The notes below the pieces were generated by a model that was given only the letters and a program-made list of their open reading frames with translations, searched no databases and was not told the DNA's origin. A DNA stretch of 24,623 nt from Ectocarpus siliculosus (lineage: Eukaryota > Sar > Phaeophyceae > Ectocarpales > Ectocarpaceae). Positions within the stretch are counted from its first letter, which is position 1. Every line of letters starts with the position of its first letter. Below, one piece after another: positions 9,301 to 19,800 of this stretch. The translations under genes were made by a program, and so were the position numbers. The stretch spans positions 2,131,756-2,156,378 of the forward strand of contig FN649740.1 in assembly GCA_000310025.1 (NCBI GenBank), in the 5' to 3' direction.

Positions 9301-12300
9301 AAGAACGAACCGCGAAGAAAGTCACCGGCACCTGAGAAAGACACAAAAAATAGTTCCATCCATCGAAATAAACTCATCTCAACGACCACAGCAGCAGCAG
9401 CAGCGGCAGCAGCAAGAACGGGCTATGAAGGAAGCCACCAGCACGCGACAAAAAAGCACCAAGTATACGGGACAGCATCAACACGACAAAGACGACGACG
9501 ACAACGACAACTATGTAGGTGTAGCAGCAACAGCAGCATACCTGCTCCAAGGATTGCTGAAGGTCGGATACCTCCCTCAGGATGCGTTTCGGCGAGCTGA
9601 CCACCTGCGCCTGGAGATTTTTCTTCTCGAGCTGATACAACATAGCGTTAGAAGAAATGAAACAGAGGAGAGAGAGAGAAAAAAAAAAAGGTAAACAAAG
9701 ATAGCAATATGAGGAAGGTGCTGATGTCAAGTCAAAAGCCTGTTGCTAGTCCAGCCCCCCTCCCCTCCCCTCCCCCTGAAGGAGCGGTATCACCGACTCA
9801 ACGCTATCATTTTCCTCACCACTCCGATGCCTGGATTCTCCCCAAATCATCAACACCCCCGCCCCCTCCCTGTCGGCCGGCCTTCAATTTCCACTCCGTG
9901 CACCCCCTCAACGCCCACATACTCCGGAGCCCCCTTCCCTCACCTCTGCCCGGTTGAGCGTAGCCTGGGCGGTGGCCACCCTGTCCTTGATGTCGTTGTT
10001 ATCCTTCTTGACCCTCGCCAGCTCCTCTCGCGCCGTGCCGACGCTCTTGGTGAGCTCTACCGTCTTCTGCTTCGCGGCCTCGTGCTTAGCGTTAACGGCC
10101 TCGATAGCCTGAGGGCATCCAGCAATCAATCAACACGCAGACGCCTGCTGAGCGAAAAACGCTCATTCTGTTGCGGTACTGCTGTAGCGTGTGCCCTGCG
10201 TCTGCAGGTTACTCCGTCACCTCCTTCCGTCCTCTCTTTCCTCTCTGTCTGTCTGTCTGTCTCAATACAACGACAGTCAGCCGCGAGAAAACCAAACCAG
10301 CCTAGTCCCCGTCAAAATTTGGCTTCAACGTCAAACGCGGATGGCACACAAAGAGTGAAAGCCACTCGTCGGCCTAAAAACAAGAGACACTATTATACCT
10401 TGTTTTTCTCCGCCATCCTGTCCTGGATGTCCTCGTGCTCTTCCTGCAGCTTGTTGTTCCGTTGCTGGGGGGCACGCGAACAGCGGGAGGAGGTTTACCG
10501 GGGGTGTATGCACGTGCACCAAACAAGAAACACGAACGAGAATTTATAAGTTGGCATTTCACCGCCTTTGGACCACGTGATTGCTGGTCTGTGGATAGAC
10601 GCGGGACATTGGGAGAAAGCCCTTAAGGCTCGTTGGTGTGACGAACACGACACAACCTCACACACATGATCACGCCCAAACCGGTGATAGTACAAGATAG
10701 CACGGGTGACGTGCACAGAAACATATGTAGTAGAAACACACACATACACACAAAAACATACCAGGAGGGAAAACGAGAGCGAAAATATCGGAACCGAATC
10801 GATTGGTACATCGCGTATTAAAACCACTGCATTTTTCGTACCGCAAGAAGCACTACAAACAGCGCGCGACGACGCGTAAAACGACAGCAACACACGCACC
10901 CAATCAAAACACAGCAGTATGGCACATCGCACACAACATGCGAACCACCGTATGGAAGTGTTTTTTTTTCGGTCCATATACCTGTGCGGCCGCGACAGCT
11001 GCCGCAAGCCTCTGCTTCTTGGCCATGGCGTCTAGGTAGAGGTGCTCCTTCCCCTCCTTGAAACGGACGAAGTTGATCACCGCGCTGAGCTGGCGCCGGA
11101 GCCTGCGTTTTTGTTTCGTGGGATGAAAAGAAAATGCGTTCTTCTGGGAGGGGGCGGGGGGGGGGGGGGCATGTTCCCGGCAACCAAATGTCCCAAACCC
11201 GAGCATGCGGTACTTGACGACACGACAAAAAGCGTCGGGAACGATAGTTCAAAAACTGGATTTGTCTTGTGGCTTGAGGAGGACGCAGAGCTACGTCGTG
11301 ACCACCGGAGTAAGATGGAAAGACCGCGGCATGCTCGTGCTGCCTCGAATTGTCCTCTGGCTTGAGGAGGACGTAGAGCCACGTTGTAAAACCACGACAT
11401 GCTCGTGCTGCCTCCCTTCGACATACATGTAATCGTTGCGCGGGACATGGCACCTTAGCGGTAAAAACAAGGTGACGCCACGAAATATACCACTAGAAAC
11501 CTTAAACTTGTAGGAACCGGCGAACAGCAAGTACCGCATTTTTTGACGTCTCTACAGCACTGTAAGATCAATCAACGTTGTCAACATCTTGCCACTGTAC
11601 ATACCAAATCAAGCGAAAGCGGTAAACGAGAACCAACCTTCGTTCGAAAGCAAAGCCTATTGAATTCACAGCACCTTTTTTGATTGGGGTCCGACATATC
11701 CTTGAGGGCAAAGTCCTCGATCCGTGAGATTCTCATCATCCTGCACACGTTGCGGAACAGCGCCAGGAACGCGATGCTCTCCTGCTCGGTGTTCGAGGAC
11801 CCCGTATTGTCGTTGCGAGGAGGCCGGGGTTGGGTGGGTTGGTCGCTGTCAAGCAATTTCATTCGCACAGGCTGCACACGCGGTCAGCAGGGTCATAGAA
11901 CGACCAAGGGATAACGTTCCTCACACCATCGCTGGGGATGGGGGACTAGATCACGCAAAGCCGGCCAGGCAACGGATCATGCCCAACAAGAGCAACAAAA
12001 CGCGACAACGAAGGCCACCATCATCAACCAAAACAGCGAAAGCACCATCCATGTATGCATACGACAGACAGGCTCTCACGTCGTGCAGCTCAGGATAGGT
12101 CAAGCAGCCCAGCCCCGCGAACACCGGCTGGCTCATCTCCTCCTTGGTGACGCCGAGCGTCGTCTCGACCAGCCTCTCGAACAGCATCGTCAGCTGCGGC
12201 ACGTGGTCCTTCGGGCTGGCCAGCATCTGAGACAAGCAAAACACCAACGGCGTACATACGAAAAAAATATACCGGTATATTGTATGCATATGATGCTAGG

Positions 12301-12843
12301 GTGGTCGGTTGGATCGAGGCTGTCGAGAGCTCGGGCCGCGAATCCAGATCCGCTCGAGGGATGACAAGATCTTGTTAACATGAGTGTTGGTGCTAGCCCA
12401 CGGAATAAGTAGTGAGAACAAGGTTCAGCCTGTGCGTGGCGGCGTTACGCGACGCACGCAGGATACCCCCCCCCCCCGGCGCGCACCACATCGATTCAAC
12501 ATACATAGTCCCGGGAAGGACTGCTGCGTGTGGACTACAAGACGGCGGAGAATATGCCGACTATCTACAATGGCGTTGGAAACACACAGCAGCAGTCGGA
12601 GGCGTTCCGGAAACGTACGCTCGATGACGAAGCCCTCACGCTCAATTTGGCAGCACGTCGGTTGAAACGTTTGAACACCCGGGTTGGGGTTGGGATTTGT
12701 TGCACCATCGCAATCATGGGTTTCCTGCGCATGAACCCTCTTACCTGTTCCGACACGTGTATGTTGAGGTCGCCCAGGTACCCCACGATCTTCTTGCTGT
12801 TCAGCATGGGGAAGCTATACGCCACATCTGCGCCATCAGCCAT
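6389..12843 (-). CDS. NUF2: Kinetochore protein NUF2 (NDC80 complex), 12 exons
   Basis: NUF2 pairs with NDC80 to form the microtubule-binding arm of the NDC80 complex at the outer kinetochore. Exons (5' to 3'): 12843-12745, 12226-12080, 11871-11675, 11102-10982, 10464-10399, 10108-9944, 9631-9542, 9227-9114, 8759-8626, 7853-7736, 7012-6935, 6514-6389. All junctions are GT..AG and phase-compatible. The joined frame is about 484 aa (animal NUF2 is about 464). Residues 1-165 fit the N-terminal calponin-homology domain: YSFPMLNSKKIVGYL, TYPELHD, RISRIEDFALKDM and the diagnostic LSAVINFVRFKEGK (about 153-166). From about 170 to 470 the protein is heptad-rich coiled coil, with a VSSPKR motif (about 275) matching the DSPEK-type site in other NUF2 proteins. 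The start is the first ATG before the SFP motif. Introns 3 and 9 are phase 2; the rest are phase 0. It is divergent from WDR90. Confidence 0.93.
8335..8625 (-). repeat. Tandem repeat of about 115 bp (2.5 copies) in NUF2 intron 9
   Basis: Diverged direct copies begin at 8335 (GGTCAGTCGATTGGCAC), 8451 (GGTCAGCCGGTTGGCAC) and 8564 (CATCAGCCGGTTGGCAC). Copies 1 and 2 share the landmarks CACTGAGACCGAC and GAAGCG. Copy 3 is partial and runs straight into the 5' splice site of intron 9 (donor at 8625-8624 on the minus strand). Confidence 0.85.
9389..9418. repeat. Imperfect CAG/GCA tract in NUF2 intron 7
   Basis: A run of about 30 bases of CAG triplets with one CGG interruption, inside the intron between exons 7 and 8. 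More CAG triplets follow at 9522-9537. Triplet tracts of this type recur throughout the window's introns. Confidence 0.7.
10244..10263. repeat. (CTGT)n microsatellite in NUF2 intron 5
   Basis: About four to five CTGT units within a pyrimidine-rich stretch of the intron between exons 5 and 6. Confidence 0.7.
11262..11414. repeat. Diverged direct repeat in NUF2 intron 3
   Basis: Two copies in direct orientation start at 11262 and 11350. Shared blocks are TGGCTTGAGGAGGACG, AGAGC.ACGT.GT, and GCATGCTCGTGCTGCCTC (ACATGCTCGTGCTGCCTC in copy 2). Copy 1 carries about 20 extra bases in its middle. The function is unknown; a local duplication is the simplest reading. Confidence 0.8.
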
Positions 12844-14030
12844 GGTTCCCTCTGTATAAGCAGGCCGGAGGCACTCGGCGGTAGTTGATGAACTCTGGCT
12901 CCTGCTGTCGTGTTCTGGCAGCTGTTGCCACGGCCAAACGAAAGCAGCACGGACGTGCATGCAGGTGTAGTGTGCCAAAATTGATTGGCACTCGAGAAAC
13001 GCAGCTCGTTGTTCACACACCGTTTTCTCTACGAAGGCACAACTGCATCAGCAGCTGTGAAGCTGTGCGCTTACTGCTGTACAGCAGTAGGGGCGGACCT
13101 GCGCAAAACAGGAGTATCAGTATTCATCAGATCATACCAGCAAATCTCTGCTGCAGTTGCTCCCAGGAAACATCCACCACATCAGAGCAGTGCGGAAAAA
13201 GGTCTACGCAGAAGGAAGAATAACCATGGCGACGAAATAGGGATGCACGGAACGCAGCACGGGCTGGTGTTGGTGTGCCGGCGCTGGTGCTGCTGCTGTG
13301 CTGCTACGTTCCGATGTAGTCTAGCTTCTTGGCGTGATTTCGAATCCCTGCTGTGTGCGGGTAGGCGTACCGGTCTCGACACACAAAAGACACAAAAATC
13401 TGAACATCATCCTTCACCCCGATATCTTCTACCAAGGCACGTACGTAATCATGCCACCTCACCTCCTCTCCGTGCAGCCGGCACACACAGCAGTCCAGCG
13501 CGCCCAGCTCCTCCGCTACTAGACAACCAAAACGGCCGTTTCCTATTTAATGCTCTCCCCGCCGAATGTTCTTCTTTTTGGCAGGGGGGGGCCGGGGGTA
13601 CAGTAGTTCGAACTGCAGGCCAGGACAGACCACAGGCCGCGTCCTTGTTGTGCAGGGCGGGTACGCGCACTGAAGCCCAGCTCGCCAGGAACATTGGTTC
13701 TGAATCCTGCGCGGCTGGCGATCACCGCGAGGGAGAAGTGTGCCGCCATTAAACGCTGGCGGTAGCACTCTTAGGAGCGTCGTGAGAATTGCTCGAGTTC
13801 GCGGCGTTGAGCAACTACTACTTACAAGTCTGTTTGGATTTTTCAAAAAACCAAAACGGCTACGGCCGATCATCAAGAAGCAGCGGAGGGACGCAGCAGC
13901 CCTTTTTTCTTTGCTGTGCGCTACCTCCCACGCACACTCACACCACGCGCGGCAGAGAGCAGAACTTCTTCTGCTGCTTCTGCTGCCCGTGGATCGAGCC
14001 GGGACGTAGGTAGTCGCAGCGAGAACGACG
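12844..14030. promoter_or_regulatory. Divergent intergenic region between NUF2 and WDR90
   Basis: About 1.2 kb separates two start codons facing away from each other, so both 5' UTRs and promoters must lie here. A perfect 18-bp palindrome is at 13072-13089. Two GGCCG-containing blocks following CCAAAACGGC are at 13527-13540 and 13850-13867. No conserved gene was recognised. A possible short minus-strand exon (13518-13463) was considered and left out. Confidence 0.45.
13072..13089. promoter_or_regulatory. Perfect 18-bp palindrome in the NUF2/WDR90 intergenic region
   Basis: TACTGCTGTACAGCAGTA reads the same on both strands with no spacer. It lies about 230 bp upstream of the NUF2 start codon. 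It could bind a dimeric regulator or could be a chance product of the CTG/CAG-rich background; nothing else in the sequence separates these. Confidence 0.35.
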
Positions 14031-16777
14031 ATGGTGCTGCGCGAGCTGTCGGAGTCGGAATGGCAGCACTCGTTCGTGCCCGTCTTGGCGCTTGCGGGGT
14101 CCGCGAACAGGCTCGGTAGCGCCCCTGGGGGAGGAGGCGACCGCGCGAGAGAGCACGCCGTGGGAGACGTGAAGCACATCATGGTGAGAGCAGGACAAAC
14201 AAGTGCAAAGATCGGCAGACCCTCTGGCTGCAAGAGGAGGCGATGGAGTGGTTTTCTATGCACCGATCATGAGGCAGAGGGTGACATCCGTCCTCGTGCG
14301 CGCGTATGTACTACATACATCGAATAACAAACGGTACAAGTTTTAGTCAGCAGCAGCAGCAGTCGGTGTTTGGCGCGATCTCTCTCGCTGCTGCCCGCGC
14401 GTGTTTAGAGCCGCCGCCGCTCTTGCGCTGCTGTCACCGGATCGGCCAGCCGCGCACCAAGAGACACGAAGGACCAGCCGCCGACCACTACCAAGAAAAA
14501 GCGTGGTGACTTTTGTGCCGGCACCAAACACACACCCCTTGTCCCGTTTGCTCGACACCAAAAAAGCGCGATTCCAAAACAAAATCTTGCAAACGCGCCT
14601 GCTGCTACTCCGCTCCCGTATCAACCGCCCGCCAGGATAAGACGATCGGCAGGAGGTGTTGCCGGATCTCTGGCGCGGTCAGCGCCGCCAACTACCTCGA
14701 GGTCCCGCGGGAGGCGAGGATTGCCCCTCTCAACCTCACCGGCCGGTTCGTTTACATTCAGGTACGCTTGGTCAGAGGATACGCACGCTACAAGGTTTTA
14801 GCCCCAGCAGCAGCAACTGCAGCACAGCAGCATAGGCGATGCATTGTACAAAAAGCATGCACGTTGTTGTTTCGCAAGTGCAAGTACTGGTAGGGTCCAC
14901 ACGCTCCTTGCGTGTTCAACTCGGTATCAATGGACATGAATAGCATTTACATCGCCATTGTTCTTTTGCGAAACCTGTTGCTATGTGCTTCGCCCCCTCG
15001 ACCGTTGCCGCTGCTACAAGAAGGGAAGATAGATTGTAGATTGTGGTGTGTAGTGTCATATGCATACGGCGCCGCGGCGGATATTTCAAGATATTTCCGT
15101 ATGGTAGATTTCGAAAACGCCTTGAGAGCGGCCGCGTTGCCATGTTGCCATGTCCATGTAGGCCTCTCCGACTAAAACGAGTATGTGGTGGTAGGTTTCC
15201 CGGTGTTGGCTTGTTGGAAGCCGTAGGGAGCCTTCCCTGGAGTGACTTGCAGTGCAGTAAAAGTGCCATTGATGTCTCGCGATTGAGCGTCGTGTGCATG
15301 GGGTCCTGTTGTGCTGGCTGATGGCGAACGGCAGCACCGAGGTTTTACTACTCTGCTTTAGGGGCTTGTCCATGATTCACCACCTTGTTTTTTTATTCGA
15401 TCTGTATGTGTTGCACAAAGTAGCCCGAAAATCGTTAGACTTGTGTGCTCTCGCGGCTCGTGGCAAGCAGCAGCCAGGGGCGGCGTCTGCGCCCAGCAGG
15501 GGTGGAATGGGAACCTGCCCCGCCTGCCCACGGAGCGCGAACAAGCGACTAAATAAAGCCACTCCAACCCCCTGCAGCACGCGCCTTCGCTTTGAGAAAC
15601 ACTTCCATTTCCACACACCGCATGTTCATATTTAGTACAATTGTACAATGAGAAGAGAAAGTGTGTGTAACGTAGAAAATTCGTACGTCCTGTGCCACTT
15701 GCGCCAAAAACTCTTCTTGAGTTGTACAGGACACACAGCACGTGTATTGTACCACCATCCTTTTTTTTGTTTTTCACGGCCTCGCAGAATAAGGTCTCCC
15801 CTCCGCAAAATGCGTTCTCGTGAGAGAAAAACGCAACAGTCCACAAAATAGGATAGCCCGGCCGGGCATTTTTTTAGTGTTGTTATTGCCTTACTTTCTC
15901 CCGGAGAGATCTATCACCATGAGATTTTTTTTGGGGGGGGGATATCGCCCTCTCCCCGACAAAATCTATCGCAATGAGAAAAAGAGACCTGCCTTCCGCG
16001 TATATGCCTCTTGGTCCTGTCTGTACACACCGCATACTGCACCGCGGAGAAAAAGGGACACACGCCGCCCACACGGCGGTGGTGCGCCGCGTTGAATGCA
16101 CAGGCGGGCGGCCGAGGGGCGAGGGGTATGGGACTCTCGTCTCAGCTCCGCGCACAAAAAGGGGTGCAACGGTTAACAAGGCCACCATCAAATATGCCAG
16201 TTCTTGTAGTCCTTGGGGGGGGTGGGGGGCACTCATATCCTTGCATGCCGTAGTCGTTAGCCGAAAACAGCCGGGACGGAGCATGGTTGATTTTCTTGGG
16301 GAGAGGGGGGGGTGCTTGGTCGTAAGGACGACATGTCGCTTCTCCCCTGTGGGTGTGCGTGTGCCGGTGTATATCTTGAGCTTGTCTTTGGCGGCTTCGC
16401 TGCCCACGTCTGGATCCCTCGCCCCATCCTTGGCTCTGTCTGGCACCTGTTCGTGATGACCGCCGCCCACCACTACGTATTTACCGTTCCTTCGGCACGC
16501 CCTTCGCGCCGAGCGGTTGGCGGGGGATTTGGCGCCCCTCCCCCCGGCCCCTCTCTTCGGTACGCCACCAGCATCATCGCGGCGTGCTGGCCACTTGGTC
16601 ATGCGTGTTATGTTTGCGGCGTACTAAGCGCACCCGGGGAGAGAGATGGCTCGGCGCTGGAGGGAGTTGCTGCAGTAGCGCGACCCTACAGAACCGGAAA
16701 CGCCGTTCCATGGAACGAACGCGTCCTTCCATTTCGATATCCAGAAAGACGGGAACAAATCCGTTAGCGCAGCAGTG

Positions 16778-16816
<39 letters not shown>

Positions 16817-19800
16817 TGGACAAGCGTCACGGCTTGATGAATTGGAACTAACCTCAGCCTTTCTTTGGTTTAGTTTTTTTTTGGCTGAATGACTGAAACG
16901 TCTGGGCACACGGGTTGAATCAAAAGCTTTTCAGTCTACCTCGGTCGATTGACGGGTGGTGGAAACAGACCGCAACTGCTCTGGATATATTTAACAAGGA
17001 CGATGTATACTCACACCTGCTAGGTAGTCTTGAAGAGATTGCGAGTGTTTCTCTGCGCCGCTTTTGACTTTTGTGCAGGTGTTACCGATCGTTCACGTTG
17101 CTGTCTTGTGACCGTTGGTCTCGCTCGTCGTTGCTCACGGAAAAACGACCGACTGTGCACAGCCGGCACGGCCCCAGCGCGTAAATGCAGCGACGATGCG
17201 ACAGGGGGGCGCAAAACGATGCCGCCTCGGTAACACGTGCAAGGCGCGCATGCGCGTTTTAGAGAGAGTCTTTTTTCGCCCCTGAGACACGCAAAATAGC
17301 TAGTTACCAGTACATGTGTATTTCCTGGTTGATGTTTTGCTTGTCGCTTGTACGTTTCTTTTATGTGCGGGTGGATGCTTGTCTATACGCTTGTCTCTCA
17401 CCCCCCCCCCCGCAGAATGTACAGCAGCACCAAGGGCGGGCGAACACAGCACAGTTGTAGCTGTTGTAGGTTTTCAGGACGCCCGTGGGGGTCGCCTCTG
17501 CAAGCGTTGTCGACGCCTCTCCAAGTTTTTCGCGCCGCCAGCGTTTTGGTATCTCCTACTAGTATGTTGTAAGCGATGATCTGCTGCCCTGTGTACCGCC
17601 TTCAGTCTCTCTTGTGACGATAGCCGATGACGGCAGTGTTGGCTTTTTCCATGTTCTGGAAAACCCGACTGTGCTCTCTTTGATAGGGTTGACTTTTCCA
17701 TGTGCCTAAAACGACCGACTCTGCTCTGGTTGCGGGACGGGTGGCTCTTCTTATCCCCGGTGTGGTGCTGAACTGCTTGCTACAACGGGGGTAACGAGTC
17801 CTTCACCTAGCCGTGCTTGTCGCGATAGTTGCGAACGTCCAGACACGGTTGCATTGATCGTCGACGGCGCAAGGAGACTTGAGAAGTGTAAAAGCTCAAG
17901 CAACGAGATGTTTCACGTGTTTTTTTGTGTGTTTTTCCATCAGCAGAAACCGCCGACAGCCGTGCATTCAAGCTGTCTATCTTGAAACTCTCCTCCACCT
18001 TTTCCTAGAGCACTTACTTGTTTTCGTGTCGTTTGAAACCGGGGCTTGGATAGGTTGCCGCATGATCACCTACGATACTTACTCCCCCCCCCTTGTGCTG
18101 GAATGACTCCCGTCATAGATTCAGCGGTAAGATAAGCAAAGGTTGGGTGCGCATGCGACAGTGTTGGTTTTTCTTTTCTTTTCGCTGGTCCGCGATGTTA
18201 TTTTCAGCAGCTCTTGTTTTTTGTCATCCTAGTTTCTGTCCGTTCTTTGCATCGTCTACCGATCCACGGCCCTCCCAGCTGCCGTGCGATCTCATTACGC
18301 GCCGCAAACACACCATGCCTTGGGACCGTTTTCCCCGGTACCAGCCCAGTTCGAGCTGTCGGTCATCGACAACGGACCACATGTTGTCCAACATGCCATC
18401 CCCCCAACTATCAAAGCTTTTTTTTGTTTTGATTACGTCTGCGTCAGCTTTCCGAACAACGTCTTTTGTTTTGTGCCCCTCACCTGGCAGCAGTCATGAT
18501 GTCATCTCGAGCCATATAACTAAAACATTTCTTGTTGCTTGCTCACTCATGTATTATTTTTGGAAGCTACTGCTGTACGGGCGCGCGCCGCGACGTGATC
18601 TAAACCCGCCTGTTGTTGGTTTCGTTCCACCGCACCCCTCGTCGGAACCTCGCGTGTGCTCTCTCTCCCGTTTCTTGCGGCTGGTTCTCACCCGTCCCTC
18701 CCCGCTGCTCCCCCGCGATACTGTATGGATCGACCAATCAGGTGCGGCCAATCGGCGACAAGGTGATGACCTTCCACCTCGACGTGCTTGACGCCGGGGG
18801 CAGGCCGGAGCGCGTGACCTTCAGCACCCTGTACTCAAACCGCCCCTCGACGCCCACCCGTAGAGGCGGCGGCGGCGGCGGCGGGTCTTCCAAGCGACCT
18901 GCTTCTGCCGGGGACGCCGGAGGCGGCCGAGTCTCGACGACGACGACCCTCAGCAGGAACACCAAGCACGGCAACGGCGCTGCCTCCACGGCGGTAGCGT
19001 CAACGGCGACGGCGTTGGAGGCCTGGAAGAGCGGGGGGGTCGGCGGGGGCGGGGCCGGGTGGGCCACGACGACGATAGGGGAGGCCGCTACGGCCGACGC
19101 GGCCGCCGGCACGGCGCTGGTGAAGCGGGGCGGGGCCCTGAGGTACCCGGTGTCGTTCGATACGTCGCGCTCCCGGGGGTGGACGGTGGTGGGCATCGAC
19201 ATGGTGGCCCTCATGCTCGAGGGGGGCGGGAGGGCCGGGGCGGCCGGGGGGAGGGAGTACGGGGTGCTGAGAGGGGTGAAGCTGGGGTCGAACATGGTCG
19301 TGAGGGGCGTCTACGCGTCGGACTGCGTGTACTCGCCGCACACGCTGCCCAAGGAGATGGCTTTTCGGATCCCGGGGGGAGGGAAGGACTGGGAGACGGC
19401 GTACAACTGGCTGTGGCTCCCGGAGGTGAGAAGGAGGCTAACACGGGCGCGCTTTGGGGCCCTAGGCGCGCTCCCTTGTAACAATAGTACCGCAGGTGAC
19501 ACAAGGTGTCACACCCCTTGGACCGATTTTCAAAGCTCGAGTACTTCACGACGAAGAGATGTATACGTCATGACGATACGTTTTCGGAAGCTCTCCAGGT
19601 GAAGTTTATCTCTTTCGAAAAAACAGGCTACAGTACTTATTCGGCCTTCTCCTTCTTGAGGGCGTTGATGAGCTCGGTAACATCCTCTGCGGACCAGAGG
19701 TAGGTGGGCACGCGCTGGTGCACCTTCTCCGGGTTGATGTCCATCACGCGCTGCGTGCCGGTCGTTGCCATGCCCCCGCCTGCGGCGTGACAAAAGGGAC

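Larger units (their letters stand above)
14762..18741 (+). other. WDR90 intron 2, about 4 kb, unusually long
   Basis: Both borders are secure: exon 2 ends ...VYIQ|GTACGC and exon 3 starts CAATCAG|GTGCGG, in phase 0, and homology resumes directly. At about 3980 nt it is five or more times longer than any other intron here (208-772 nt in NUF2). It holds a (TGC)12 tract at 16778-16813, a diverged tandem repeat at 17638-17736, and many C/G runs. Minus-strand frames at 15883-16602 and 13547-14263 show no domain. I recognise no nested gene or transposase; an old insertion is possible. Confidence 0.75.

Noticed and set aside
13463-13518. Possible minus-strand exon (AEELGALDCCVCRLHGEE) between NUF2 and WDR90, with TAG acceptor and GTGAGG donor
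   Set aside because: The borders look acceptable, but I could not find phase-compatible partner exons or a recognised family, so it cannot be supported as a gene.
12985-13752. Plus-strand 255-codon open frame in the NUF2/WDR90 intergenic region
   Set aside because: It has no recognisable domain, low-complexity composition and no G/C-ending codon bias; it is probably chance.
15883-16602. Minus-strand 239-codon open frame inside WDR90 intron 2
   Set aside because: It has no domain, mixed codon use and Arg/Pro/Ser-rich chance-like composition, and it is interrupted by C/G runs.
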